Of a stretch of DNA of 22,221 nucleotides, positions 1 to 8,493 are shown one piece after another; the stretch's first letter is position 1; each line of letters begins with the position of its first letter. The notes under the pieces are model-generated. The model was not told the DNA's origin, searched no databases, and saw only the letters and a list, made by a program, of their open reading frames with translations. A program made the translations under genes and the position numbers. Source of the stretch: a virus; the IMG/VR virus record IMGVR_UViG_3300027704_000183, positions 1 to 22,221 of that record; one strand, given 5' to 3'.

Positions 1-1570
1 TAAACTGAGCATCTGTGAAAGCATTAGTCTCTGCTTGATAAGCAGTCTTAATCTGAGCGCCAGTTTGATCTGCGGTTGCACTGGCTTCTATACCGTCTAG
101 CTTTGTGCCGTCTGTAGCTACATCTCGCCCATCCACAGTGCCTGAAACTAGTAAATTACCCACAATACTAGCACCAGTGCCACTCGTTTTTATACGAGCC
201 ACATTGTTACAATAAATCTGTACTATGCCGTCTTGGGTGGCATTGAAATATTGCTCACCTGTAGAGCTTAAAAGTTCTAAATTACTACCGTATATTTTTA
301 AGTTACCGCTGCCACTCTCTTTAATAATAGAAGCACCGCCTCCGGCACTTTCATGGCTGATTTCTAAGTCTTGAGAAGCTCCTAGCCTAATTTTAATGTT
401 GTCTGGTAAATCCAAATTCCCTGATAAGCTACCTCCGGCCAGAGGTAATTTAGTACCAATCGAGTTAGCTGTGGTTGTGGCAAAGTTGGGGTCATCGCCC
501 AAAGCAGCCGCTAGTTCATTTAGCGTGTTTAGGGTTGCAGGAGATGAATCAACGAGGGCAGTTATCTGTGTACCCACGTAAGTCTCTGTCGCGTAACCAC
601 TGGGTAGTACATAGTTGTTAGCACTAGCCGCTATACCGTTTAGTTTAGTGTGGTCAGCATCTGTAAAGACATTGGAGTCACTGGCAGCTTCTAAGGCTGT
701 GCGAATCTCTGCGTTTGTTTGGTCTGCTGTAGCACTAGCTTCTATACCATCTAGCTTCGTACCATCGGTAGCGACATCGCGTCCATCGACTGTGCCTGTG
801 ACAGCGATATTACCTGATATGCTTGCGCCAGAACTTGTAGTTGCAATCTTGGGGCTAGGTGAGCCTGCACTGTTGTCATATAGAGTGACTGCACCACCTG
901 AGAGTGCTTGGACATAGTTATTATTAGAGGCATCTTGTAGTGCTAAATTAGTACCTCTAAGCAATAGACTGCCTGCGGAACTCTCAGTAATAATAGAGTT
1001 AGAACCATCGTTAAAAATCTGTAGAGAGTTACTGGTACTACTTCCTAGAATGAGTTTGCCATTCACTGGTAGCCCAAGATTCCCTGTCAAATTTCCACCG
1101 CTCAGAGGCAGTGATGAAGACGCAACACTTTGGGCATTCGCAGCAGAAGTTGCAGCCGCTGCTTGGGAGATACTGGCAGAAGCAGCTTTGGTTGTAGCAG
1201 TTGTAGCACTAGTGGCTGCACTTGCAGACGAGGCTGTCGCTGAAGTCTGTGCTGCAACCGAAGTGACTTTGGATGCTTCACTTGCCGCAGCTGAAGTAGA
1301 GGCATTATTAGCACTTGTTAGTGCGGCAGCTTGGGAAGCAACCGCTGTGACTTTGGCTGCAACCGCTGTGACTTTGGCTGCTTCAGAGGCTGCGGCAGAC
1401 GCTTGGTTAGCCACAATATTGGCACTCGCTGACGTAGCACTTGTTGCTGCTGAAGTGGCCGATGTGGACGCTGCGGTCGCTGAACTGGCTGCGGAAGCAA
1501 CTGAGTTTTCTATCGCATTAGTATTTGTAGTAGAGACACCGTTGTCACTAAAGAAGGATGATTTTGGCAT
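1..1570 (-). CDS. Large tail fibre protein, N-terminal part, cut by left window edge
   Basis: The frame is open from an ATG at 1570 to base 1 (523 codons) with no stop, so the C-terminus lies outside. An AAGGAG at 1582-1587 overlaps the stop of the upstream adaptor gene and sets the start. Residues about 18-150 are almost pure Ala/Ser/Thr with Lys-Val-Thr-Ala-Val repeats, a likely coiled-coil or extended shaft. Two copies of a module of about 220 residues follow, each opening with a LPL(S/A)GG(N/S)L(T/S)GNL motif and closing with VDGRDVATDGTKLDGI and EASATADQT. This motif pair is common in fibre and tail proteins of marine phages. The likely role is host attachment. The attachment N-terminus (MPKSSFFSDNGVSTTN) is short, and its neighbour, the tail adaptor, suggests it is a tail-attached fibre. 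The gene lacks the CCWGG sites abundant in the head genes. Function is inferred from motifs and position. Confidence 0.85.
   Translation of the reverse strand, partial: MPKSSFFSDNGVSTTNTNAIENSVASAASSATAASTSATSAATSATSASANIVANQASAAASEAAKVTAVAAKVTAVASQAAALTSANNASTSAAASEASKVTSVAAQTSATASSASAATSATTATTKAASASISQAAAATSAANAQSVASSSLPLSGGNLTGNLGLPVNGKLILGSSTSNSLQIFNDGSNSIITESSAGSLLLRGTNLALQDASNNNYVQALSGGAVTLYDNSAGSPSPKIATTSSGASISGNIAVTGTVDGRDVATDGTKLDGIEASATADQTNAEIRTALEAASDSNVFTDADHTKLNGIAASANNYVLPSGYATETYVGTQITALVDSSPATLNTLNELAAALGDDPNFATTTANSIGTKLPLAGGSLSGNLDLPDNIKIRLGASQDLEISHESAGGGASIIKESGSGNLKIYGSNLELLSSTGEQYFNATQDGIVQIYCNNVARIKTSGTGASIVGNLLVSGTVDGRDVATDGTKLDGIEASATADQTGAQIKTAYQAETNAFTDAQF
1338..1379 (-). 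repeat. Perfect 21-bp tandem duplication in fibre shaft
   Basis: Two identical 21-bp units (1338-1358 and 1359-1379) encode two copies of KVTAVAA in frame within the Ala/Ser-rich shaft of the left fibre. Identity at DNA level suggests a recent slippage duplication that lengthened the shaft by seven residues, one heptad. Confidence 0.85.
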
Positions 1571-1585
1571 TTGTAAAGTAGCTCC

Positions 1586-2188
1586 TTAGAGTCTGTATGA
1601 AGGGCGTATGCTTTGGATAGAGCCAGTCATTTCTTGCTCATTGGCTTGCTCTTGAATTTCTGACATGAAAGTCATGTACTTAGTGTCAAACACAGCCGAA
1701 CGCTCATCTAAGTAATAATCAGACGCATACGTAAGTGCAGCATAGATAATTAGGTCAGGAGCTATCTGACTAAGGATATTCTCTGACGAGTCTGTGGCCA
1801 TATCTTCAAAAGATGCATAGTAGTTAATAACTAACTTGCCACTAGAGGGCTGTGGGTACAGTAGAAGACTACTGCCCTCTCTCGTGAAATAATAAGGGGC
1901 ACCACTTTCCGCACCTTTCAAGTGTTCCTGGATATCCCTCATTGGGAGCCTGGTTAACGCCCTGTTAGCGTAGTACACATCAATGGCTTCAAGGAAATCA
2001 CTGGGTAGAGTCACTTTGGTGGTTTGTGCTGAAAAGTTATAAGTGTTCTGAGTCTCCATAGAAGGGATTCTCAATGACCTTTGTATCCTGGCAATGCCTT
2101 GGTCTATGAAGGTGTCTGCAAGGGCATCAGTGATATCGCTGCGATTCAAGACAGCTTTGAAATGGGTTCTTAAGTTACCCTTGTTCAT
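1586..2188 (-). CDS. Head-to-tail adaptor protein (T7 gp11 / P22 gp4 / SU10-adaptor-like)
   Basis: This 200-residue protein has the look of podovirus head-tail adaptors that ring the portal and receive the tail nozzle. It starts with a helical segment (residues 1-45) of the form LRTHFKAVLNR..ALADTFIDQGIARIQRSLRIPS. A beta-rich middle with a TLPSDFLEAIDVYY motif follows, then YPQPSSGKLVINYYASF, and a helical tail rich in Tyr, Glu and Gln. The LPxDFLExxxVYY pattern is typical of this family as I know it. It lies downstream of the capsid gene, as adaptors do in T7 and SU10. The ATG at 2188 follows an AAGAAGGT Shine-Dalgarno sequence, and the gene starts 3 bases after the stop of the 105-residue gene. 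The fibre start signal overlaps its stop, implying translational coupling. An alternative is another head-completion protein. Confidence 0.62.
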   Translation of the reverse strand: MNKGNLRTHFKAVLNRSDITDALADTFIDQGIARIQRSLRIPSMETQNTYNFSAQTTKVTLPSDFLEAIDVYYANRALTRLPMRDIQEHLKGAESGAPYYFTREGSSLLLYPQPSSGKLVINYYASFEDMATDSSENILSQIAPDLIIYAALTYASDYYLDERSAVFDTKYMTFMSEIQEQANEQEMTGSIQSIRPSYRL

Positions 2189-2191
2189 TGG

Positions 2192-2509
2192 TTATACCTT
2201 CTTTTTCGTGGTGATGAATGCGTCGAGGTCCTCTTGGCGCAACCGGGCAAGTATCTTAAACGCAGGTTCTTTGAGCATGTCGAAACCTTCGCGGAGCCAC
2301 TTTTCGTGGACAGACACAGGGACTGAAGCGACAGTCATGTAGTCTTTCTCTTTGTGGTCTAATGAACTTTCTCGCTGCTTTCGCACTCTGTCGAGAAACT
2401 CCTGGGGAATGTGTTGACTATGTTTAATAGTGAAATTATTGTCATCATTGTCACGCAGAACATTTGTCTGTAGGTCGTGAAATGGTGTTGTTGTGTCTAT
2501 GAGAGACAT
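2192..2509 (-). CDS. Conserved-looking small protein between capsid and adaptor genes
   Basis: This 105-residue soluble protein has no signal peptide or membrane segment. The first 60 residues are polar and Asp/Asn/Gln-rich. The second half carries the segment MTVASVPVSVHEKWLREGFD followed by a helical, Lys/Arg-ending tail. Small proteins at this position, with a motif of a hydrophobic strand followed by a helix and REG, occur in other podoviruses as far as I remember, but I cannot name the family. The start at 2509 has a strong AAGGAG five bases upstream. It is the first gene after the hairpin that follows the capsid gene, so its expression may be lower than that of the capsid protein. A decoration or head-completion role is possible, but nothing in the sequence proves it. 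Confidence 0.75.
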   Translation of the reverse strand: MSLIDTTTPFHDLQTNVLRDNDDNNFTIKHSQHIPQEFLDRVRKQRESSLDHKEKDYMTVASVPVSVHEKWLREGFDMLKEPAFKILARLRQEDLDAFITTKKKV

Positions 2510-2530
2510 GGCTTCTCCTTTTAAATAAAT

Positions 2531-2592
2531 AAAATGCAGTGGGACCCAGGGTCACAGTAAGGAGAGCAGAACCTGGTTACCCAGGTCCCACC
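2531..2592 (-). terminator. Hairpin after capsid gene, likely attenuating terminator or processing site
   Basis: On the transcribed strand GTGGGACC (2584-2591) can pair with GGTCCCAC (2539-2546), and a further GGGT/ACCC pairing lies inside the stem. The stem is followed by TGCATTTTATTTATTT, a T-rich stretch like that of an intrinsic terminator. An alternative inner hairpin also fits: ACCTGG, loop GTAA (a GNRA tetraloop), CCAGGT at 2571-2586. The two structures share bases and would compete. The position directly downstream of the capsid gene matches where T7 places its late terminator. Partial readthrough is needed, because the adaptor and fibre genes follow with no obvious new promoter. Confidence 0.6.
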
Positions 2593-2626
2593 GCAAGTAC
2601 TACAAGTTACTAGCTATCTATGAAAC

Positions 2627-3508
2627 TCAAGACAGGCCAGTAATCATTCCAGAATCGGAATAGTTCACATGTTTATTTGAAATTTCTCCTACCACAAAAT
2701 GGGAATCTGCATCTCCGTTTCTGGATAAAAGTGTACGAGTAAACGGACGCAGTACACACTGCTTAAACATGGATGGGTCAACCAAGAATGCGTGAGTTGA
2801 CAATTGACTTCTGTTAATTACAGTTCGTAATTCACCAAATGGCGTAAGAATTACGTCGATAACATTAATCAATGTTTTAGCATCAACTTCACGGTTACGA
2901 CCAGTGGCTGTAGCAAACCCGGCGACAATAGTGGCATCTGCAGGTTTAATCATGAGCACTGTAGGTTCCGAACCATTGGTATAACAGGTCTGATGTAGAG
3001 ATACCAATTTTGCCTCTGTAAGAGCGTCAGTTGAGTTGGAACCTGCATCTATAGTAGTGGAGATTTGCTGAGAGACAGAAGCCATCTTACGAGCAGCACT
3101 TGCACTACCTGCAACAGCAGCCTGGTCAACACCGATTAGCGCCTTTTCTACATCGAGCTTGAGGGCCTTCAGTGTCTTGGCGAGAGCGTAGGCTGTCTCC
3201 TTAGCGCGGCCGTGAGTCTTAACCGCGTCAACAGTCCCGGCAACTTTAAATGCTTCACCGATGATTTGGGTCGTGTTAGAACGGACCGTAGGCTGACCAA
3301 TAGCAGTAGTTGCAGCATCAGCTCCTTCTACAAGCGCATTGACTCCTGCTGCACGAATTTCATCTTGTAAAAATTCGAATGTACGTGCAGATACTTTTTC
3401 AGTCTTAATCATTGACTGGAATGGTGTGGCTGTAGGTGAAATATTAGCAATTGTCTGACTAACGTCCTCCGCGAGACCAATAACTTGATACGATTGTAAT
3501 AAACTCAT
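2627..3508 (-). CDS. Major capsid protein, SU10-like (DUF5309 type, HK97 fold)
   Basis: This 293-residue protein builds the icosahedral shell. The start MSLLQSYQVIGLAEDVSQTI, the ISPTATPFQSMI motif, and the segment FEFLQDEIRAAG..ALVEGADA are typical of DUF5309 capsid proteins such as that of phage SU10. The helical stretch with TNxTQIIGEAFKVAGT and KTHGRAKETAYALAKTLKALKLDVE at residues 75-125 corresponds to the family's conserved central region (the spine helix in an HK97 fold). The C-terminus, with VDPSMFKQCVLRPFTRTLLSR, also fits the family. The length is slightly short for the family. The gene lies directly after the acidic scaffold gene. AAGGTAATTAAC before the ATG gives the ribosome site. 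A hairpin follows the gene, consistent with very high capsid expression. Confidence 0.88.
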   Translation of the reverse strand: MSLLQSYQVIGLAEDVSQTIANISPTATPFQSMIKTEKVSARTFEFLQDEIRAAGVNALVEGADAATTAIGQPTVRSNTTQIIGEAFKVAGTVDAVKTHGRAKETAYALAKTLKALKLDVEKALIGVDQAAVAGSASAARKMASVSQQISTTIDAGSNSTDALTEAKLVSLHQTCYTNGSEPTVLMIKPADATIVAGFATATGRNREVDAKTLINVIDVILTPFGELRTVINRSQLSTHAFLVDPSMFKQCVLRPFTRTLLSRNGDADSHFVVGEISNKHVNYSDSGMITGLS

Positions 3509-3546
3509 TGTTAATTACCTTTTAAAAAATTGAGATTTAGGAAGCA

Positions 3547-4572
3547 TCATTCCCAATTTGACATAATGGTTTCTGCAATATTATCCAGGTCACCACCACT
3601 ACTTCTTAGGCGGTCCACATTCTGCTGCTGACGGTCACGTTTGATGTCAGTTTTAGACGGTGGTGCCTTCTTAGTACGTAGGACCTTTTTCGCTGCTTTG
3701 GCTTTTTTAACGGTAGCTACCTTGGTAGTTTGGTCAAACATACGCGCCTTGTTTAATAACATAAGGACATTTGGGTCAACGTATTGATTGACGGCTTCTT
3801 CTGGTAAACCGTTGGAGATGGCGTACTGGCGAATATCGTTATACATACTATTGTTCCAATCAGGGATTTCTCTCTGCAGAACTTTGACACATTCCTTGGC
3901 TTGTTCTTGCTGAGCCTGGGACTGTTGAGTTTTAACGTATCCGTAGAAGCCATCAGCCTCTTCAGTGAGGAACTTCAGGTCATCTTCGGCTTGCTTAGCT
4001 TCTACCCGGAGCTGAGTAAAATCCTCTGAACTCATGTTTTTAGACGCGACTAGCATGTCTACTTCAGAGTAAGGTTTGTACCGTTCCTGGGCTCGACTAA
4101 TCATAGCCTGTAATGACGCATCAGCTTTTTGCAGCTGCTCATCAGCCATCTTGCGCTGTGATGCTGTTTCTTGAGACTTACGAGTTAAAGATGCTTCTTG
4201 ACCATACAATCGTTTAAGGTCTTTGATGGATGCCTGTTTAGATTCACCATCGACACTGATTTCTACCAGGGTGTCATCGTCAAACTCAACTAGCTCAACT
4301 TCTGTATCTTCCTGGTCTTCTTCTGTGTCTTCCTGGGAATCGTCTTCTTCAGGGTCCTCATCGTCCTCATCGGATTCTAAGTCTTCCGTATCTTCAGTTT
4401 CTTCAGCGTCATCTACATCTGTCTCTTCAGTAGATTCTTCTGTTGCCTCCTCGTCATCTTCGGATACCGTTTCCGGGTCCACCCAATTTCCTAGTATGGC
4501 TTCTGCAGCATCGTCTAACGTGAGTGCTGCTTGCGAGTTGGAATCGTTTTCGACGTTATCAATAACTGACAT
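3547..4572 (-). CDS. Capsid scaffolding protein
   Basis: This 341-residue, highly charged protein directs shell assembly and is expelled before or during DNA packaging. Residues 38-99 are an almost unbroken Asp/Glu run. Residues 110-235 are helical with coiled-coil character (Gln/Glu/Lys/Ala-rich). Residues 285-320 are strongly basic (KKAKAAKKVLRTKK and DIKRDRQQQ), matching the basic C-terminal coat-binding region known in T7 and P22 scaffolds. A short motif of the form AExIxxNW occurs near both ends (residues 23-30 and 333-340). The position between portal and capsid genes is diagnostic. The start at 4572 has GAGGAA upstream, and the preceding gene stops 4 bases before it. No protease motif is seen, so it is unlikely to be a self-cleaving scaffold-protease. 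Confidence 0.83.
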   Translation of the reverse strand: MSVIDNVENDSNSQAALTLDDAAEAILGNWVDPETVSEDDEEATEESTEETDVDDAEETEDTEDLESDEDDEDPEEDDSQEDTEEDQEDTEVELVEFDDDTLVEISVDGESKQASIKDLKRLYGQEASLTRKSQETASQRKMADEQLQKADASLQAMISRAQERYKPYSEVDMLVASKNMSSEDFTQLRVEAKQAEDDLKFLTEEADGFYGYVKTQQSQAQQEQAKECVKVLQREIPDWNNSMYNDIRQYAISNGLPEEAVNQYVDPNVLMLLNKARMFDQTTKVATVKKAKAAKKVLRTKKAPPSKTDIKRDRQQQNVDRLRSSGGDLDNIAETIMSNWE

Positions 4573-4576
4573 GGTC

Positions 4577-4843
4577 TTATTCCTCTTCAGTAGTTTCTTC
4601 TTCGTTTAACTTGGCATCGATTTGGTCACGTACTTCAACCTGCTGACGCAGTGTGTTAATAATGTCCACCAGGGCTCGATAGTGTCCATAAGCTTCAGTT
4701 CTTTTGTCTGCCTCATCGGGGGCAGAACCTAAGAATGCCTGGATAGTAGCATCGACCATCGTGTTCATTGTTTTAGTAAAAGCTTCTGTTTTTAACAGTG
4801 CTTCCGCGTCATTACCAAGTAATGTTAGTTGCTCTTCGTTCAT
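4577..4843 (-). CDS. Small protein between portal and scaffold genes, unknown role
   Basis: This 88-residue acidic protein is predicted to be all helical: NDAEALLKTEAFTKTMNTM, then DEADKRTEAYGHYRALVDII and a final coiled-coil-like stretch ending in a Glu/Thr-rich tail. Small helical proteins with a similar pattern (LLKxEAF then KRExAYxxYRAL) sit between portal and scaffold in other marine podoviruses as I recall, but no function is established that I can cite. The start at 4843 has AAGGAG upstream. A role in assembly of the procapsid at the portal vertex is suggested only by location. Confidence 0.8.
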   Translation of the reverse strand: MNEEQLTLLGNDAEALLKTEAFTKTMNTMVDATIQAFLGSAPDEADKRTEAYGHYRALVDIINTLRQQVEVRDQIDAKLNEEETTEEE

Positions 4844-4882
4844 GCTTTACTCTCCTTTAAGAGTGGGGTTGTTTTAAACGGT

Positions 4883-6916
4883 TTATCCGTTCGGGGATGC
4901 AATAGCAGTAATCTCGTCAGCTTGTTGTGCTAGTACTAGCTCAGCTGCATCGATTATCTTCTTATGCTTCAATTGCTCTTCTTTCAGGTCAAGATTATCT
5001 GACTGAATAGCATGTTGGTTTTCTGCTTTGGCTTTCTCTAGCTCAAGTTTCATCTGAGAAATCTGTATATCCATCTTGGCCTTCATTTCACCCAGGGCAG
5101 TCTGACGCTCTTGGACTTCAATCTGCTTCTTCATAAGTTCAAGCTGCAGTTCTTGAGCCGGATCTGGTTGCTCTGGTGGTAGGCTTTCGGGATTCGTGAG
5201 ATAAGCACTGACTTCTTTGATGCCTGTCAGCTCCATAATCTTAGATGCCAGGGCATACTGATTGGGTGCCTGGTACATCTTTGATAGGTTCGGGTCAGAA
5301 GTCATCATGGTGTGGAGTGCCAGGTACTTTTGAGACTCTTTCTCTTGCTCTCCGTAACCTAGGTTCAGCTCAATAACAACATCGCGCTTTTCTTTCCAGT
5401 CGCGTGGGTTACAAGGAACATAGTTACCCGACAGCTCAACAATGCGTTCCTGAGACTCGTTTTCACATACAAGCTGATAGACCTCTTGGAATAGAGGCTT
5501 AACGAATTGTGTAGCAAAGTTCCTGGCGATTATCTTCTGACGCTGCTGAGACATAGTTGCAAGCTGCTCAACCAGAGCAGCTGAGTTTTGCTTTGATATA
5601 GCGTCTTTATTTAGGCCCTGAGACATCTTAGAGACACCAGTAGTGTCTTCTTTGTCTTCGTCCAACATTTGAATAGTCTGATAGACATAAGGGTTCAAAG
5701 GAGCCTGTAGGAGCGGTGCAATGGCATCGGGTCTGGACACATTCACCAGGCCACCGACTCTATTATCAATCAGCTCCCTGGGGTTCGTTAGACCGCCTTT
5801 AACTACCGTATACCGTGGGTTATTAGTAATCATGGCGTGGTCTAGGATAGACCTGGTCAAGATGGTCCTGGCGTTCTGAGTAGCAACCACCTTGTCAGCG
5901 TAGTTGTTACCATAGAAACTGTGAGGGACCGGGAGAGGAACGAATGTCACAAAGGGTTTGCGATTGGTTTTCTCTTTGAGCAGTAGGACATTACCTGCTT
6001 TGATAACCCGGTGTAACTCAGCGACACCTGAACCATCAACGTCTAGCATGATGTATGCTTCATGGACCATCACACTACGTACTTGTTCCTGGTAATCACC
6101 GCTCTTAGTTCCACGGAAGTTACCCACGCTGTCGAACCTTGCAAGGACCTCTGGCGAGGTATCTAGGTCAACATCACTGTGTTCACCTATCTTTGCTATA
6201 AGCTTTTCACTGTAACCTTCCAGGCGCAGCTCAGACAAAGTCTTCTTTGTTCGGTGGGCACAGAAGTTTACGTCTTTAAGACTCTTGGCTTGGGTCTCAA
6301 TGAGGAACTCTTCGGGTGCTACGTTTTCAATTACAACCTGGCTAGTGTCCTGCTCAATACTTATAGTTCCTGAGATAAGACCTAGCTCATCAGTAGAGCT
6401 TTCAGTTAACTCTACGTTATCCTGGGCAAGCAGCATATTAAGCTCACCATCGGTGATGTCAGTAAACTCTTCGTAGTCATACTCGACAGACTCTTCCCAA
6501 AATACTTTGACAACTCCTGCCCTGGCGATAAGTCCGTCATGAATAACTGTAGACATGACTGAGTAGATGTCGTTCTGACGATGAACCACGTAATCAGTGT
6601 ATTCAGTGCAGACCTTTGCTTTGGGAACATCATCTTCATTCTGTGCAGCAAAACGTACTGTCTTGTTACCTGCACTAAAGGTCTCTAGCAAAGCAGCTTT
6701 AAGGCTTTCTACTGCATCGTAGCAATCAAGAGAAACATACTTACTGTTACCGTCATGTAGGGGCTTGGGCAGCGTTCCGTTGTAGTAGTCAATTATCTTA
6801 GCTCTCTCAGTCGCTAACTCTGAGTCTGCGTATCCAACAGATAAGCCTACCTGCTCGTCTACCAGTGCAACGATGTTGTCATCCGATAGTTTTTTTTCTT
6901 TAAGCTTTTTTGCCAT
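4883..6916 (-). CDS. Portal protein (P22 gp1-like family)
   Basis: This 677-residue protein forms the dodecameric ring through which DNA enters and leaves the head and onto which terminase docks. Family features include the N-terminal region with DYYNGTLPKPLHDGNSKYVS and VESLKAALLETF. A helix-rich core holds DYVVHRQNDIYSVMSTVIHDGLIARAGVVKVFW at about residues 108-140. TRSILDHAMITNNPRY lies near residue 360, and the GVSKMSQGLNKDAISKQNS segment with QQRQKIIARNFATQFVKPLFQEVY around 420-480 matches the stem and clip of portals. Residues 575-670 form a long Gln/Glu/Lys coiled coil, like the C-terminal barrel of P22 portal that extends into the head. It begins 5 bases after the terminase stop. The start at 6916 has only a weak ribosome site, so coupling to terminase translation is likely. 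Confidence 0.92.
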   Translation of the reverse strand: MAKKLKEKKLSDDNIVALVDEQVGLSVGYADSELATERAKIIDYYNGTLPKPLHDGNSKYVSLDCYDAVESLKAALLETFSAGNKTVRFAAQNEDDVPKAKVCTEYTDYVVHRQNDIYSVMSTVIHDGLIARAGVVKVFWEESVEYDYEEFTDITDGELNMLLAQDNVELTESSTDELGLISGTISIEQDTSQVVIENVAPEEFLIETQAKSLKDVNFCAHRTKKTLSELRLEGYSEKLIAKIGEHSDVDLDTSPEVLARFDSVGNFRGTKSGDYQEQVRSVMVHEAYIMLDVDGSGVAELHRVIKAGNVLLLKEKTNRKPFVTFVPLPVPHSFYGNNYADKVVATQNARTILTRSILDHAMITNNPRYTVVKGGLTNPRELIDNRVGGLVNVSRPDAIAPLLQAPLNPYVYQTIQMLDEDKEDTTGVSKMSQGLNKDAISKQNSAALVEQLATMSQQRQKIIARNFATQFVKPLFQEVYQLVCENESQERIVELSGNYVPCNPRDWKEKRDVVIELNLGYGEQEKESQKYLALHTMMTSDPNLSKMYQAPNQYALASKIMELTGIKEVSAYLTNPESLPPEQPDPAQELQLELMKKQIEVQERQTALGEMKAKMDIQISQMKLELEKAKAENQHAIQSDNLDLKEEQLKHKKIIDAAELVLAQQADEITAIASPNG

Positions 6917-6921
6917 TTGTT

Positions 6922-8493
6922 TTATACCATTTCAATATAGTAAGAGTCTGAAGATTCAATTGGGTCCCAGGCACCCTCATGTACATAGTTAGCCAGGGCC
7001 AGAGACATCACGCAGTCATCAAAACAACCAGATTCAGCTTGCATGGCTCCAGATTCAGTAACTATGTAAGAGAGCATTTCTCTTAAAGTGACCTTGTCGT
7101 TAAGCTCAATTTCTTCTTCACGCATTGCTGCTCTTAGTTGATCGATTATTAGAGGTTTAGTTTTTGAGGTTGTAGTGAAACCTAGTTTTACGGTCTCTCT
7201 GTCAGTCACAGAATCGTGCTGTACAGTCGTGTAAAAGTTCGGGTACGCCATGTCTTTACCTAGGCGAGTACAAGTCAAAATCCCATGACTGTTGTTCTCA
7301 ACACAGATATGTGCAAAGTTGTAATACTCCCCCAGTTTATAAAGTACCTGGGCAAAGTAATCAGGGTGAACGTGGCCTCTCCAGACAGCTACTTGGCGTT
7401 TCTTTGAGTCCAGGACCTGGGCAACTGAGTAGTCACCGTTCCTAACGCCCATAGCAACATCGGCCCCGATAACAAAGTTCTCACCAGGAACATGTGGCCT
7501 AAAGGTAAACAGTTCGCCACGATGGTTGTTCTCCCAGTCATCTCCCTCCAGGGCAAGACGAGATTCCAGGTCCCTGGTTTCATCAAGCTGCTTAACTAAC
7601 TGCTGCGGATTAAACACAGGCCGACCAGTAGTCAACCAGGCATCTTCAGGGACACCTGGATACTCCTGGTTCCATAAATCCAAACCATTCTGAGCAACCT
7701 TGCGTCTTCTGAACATAAGCTGCTCATTGTCCAGGTCAAACTTTTCTACCAGGTCATCTTCTTCTGGAGTTCTCTCAAAGTCTTCTTTGACCTTTTCGCG
7801 GTAGCTTGAGTCCGTGAACCACGGAATAAAGACTGGGATGTAACCATTTGAACCATCAACAGCACCACGCCAGAGGTCATAGAAAATACCATTGACACCA
7901 TTGGCAGTAGACTCTACAAAAATCGCAGTACCGGGGGTGTTAGGCACTGCTTGTACCAGGCCGTTCCAGTTGTCCAGGGCTGTAGACTTTTGCCAGAACG
8001 CCAATTCGGAAGCATGGACATGGCTTAAAGTTTCTCCACGCCCTATCGATGTTCCCCCTGCTGTAGCAACAACAAAAGAGCTATCAAGAACATCGAAACT
8101 AATCTCCCTTCGTGAGCTGTATTCGGTGTGAGGCTTAAGTATCTCTGGGCAATGTTCGTGGAATCTCTTGGTCATATCAAAGAGAGCCCTGGTCGAATCA
8201 GCGTGGTGTGTAATAACCATTGCCTTACGAGCTGCTTTCTGACTGACTGAGTAGTAAAGGTATCCACCAGTGTAGGTACTAAGACCCTGCTGCCTGGCTT
8301 TCAAAATGATAATACGAATCTTACCTTCTGTAGCCAGTTGACCTTCTACGGCTTCGTTAAGTATTGTCTGTGCAGCGTTAAGTTTGAGAGGATGTATCTT
8401 GCCCTCTTTTGTTCTTATTTTAAGGGCAGACTTAGAGTAGAAATCAAAATCAGTCAGTAGTCTCTTCCGAACTTCCTTCATCTGCTTGTTCAT
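6922..8493 (-). CDS. terL: Terminase large subunit (packaging ATPase and nuclease)
   Basis: This 523-residue motor pumps DNA into the procapsid and cuts the concatemer. The ATPase domain shows Walker A KARQQGLST (65-73), Walker B-like LSHVHASELAFW (156-167, with Glu163 as the catalytic carboxylate) and the coupling motif VESTANG (193-199). The RNase H-like nuclease domain shows VIGADVAMG with Asp345, ICVENNSHG with Glu399, and FDDCVMSLALA with Asp492/Asp493. All key residues are present, so the enzyme looks intact. Its start overlaps the small terminase by 44 bases, typical of paired terS-terL expression. No good ribosome site precedes the ATG at 8493, and Met5 at 8481 is a possible alternative start. 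This gene has one of the highest densities of CCWGG sites in the window (about 18). Confidence 0.96.
   Translation of the reverse strand: MNKQMKEVRKRLLTDFDFYSKSALKIRTKEGKIHPLKLNAAQTILNEAVEGQLATEGKIRIIILKARQQGLSTYTGGYLYYSVSQKAARKAMVITHHADSTRALFDMTKRFHEHCPEILKPHTEYSSRREISFDVLDSSFVVATAGGTSIGRGETLSHVHASELAFWQKSTALDNWNGLVQAVPNTPGTAIFVESTANGVNGIFYDLWRGAVDGSNGYIPVFIPWFTDSSYREKVKEDFERTPEEDDLVEKFDLDNEQLMFRRRKVAQNGLDLWNQEYPGVPEDAWLTTGRPVFNPQQLVKQLDETRDLESRLALEGDDWENNHRGELFTFRPHVPGENFVIGADVAMGVRNGDYSVAQVLDSKKRQVAVWRGHVHPDYFAQVLYKLGEYYNFAHICVENNSHGILTCTRLGKDMAYPNFYTTVQHDSVTDRETVKLGFTTTSKTKPLIIDQLRAAMREEEIELNDKVTLREMLSYIVTESGAMQAESGCFDDCVMSLALANYVHEGAWDPIESSDSYYIEMV

Noticed and set aside
1050-1589. 179-codon plus-strand open frame rich in Ala and Val
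   Set aside because: It is the antisense of the Ala/Ser-rich shaft of the left fibre, which has a ribosome site, correct operon direction and known fibre motifs.
4223-4609. Plus-strand open frame with a very Ser-rich product
   Set aside because: It is the antisense of the Asp/Glu run of the scaffold gene (GAA/GAT codons read as TTC/ATC/TCT types).
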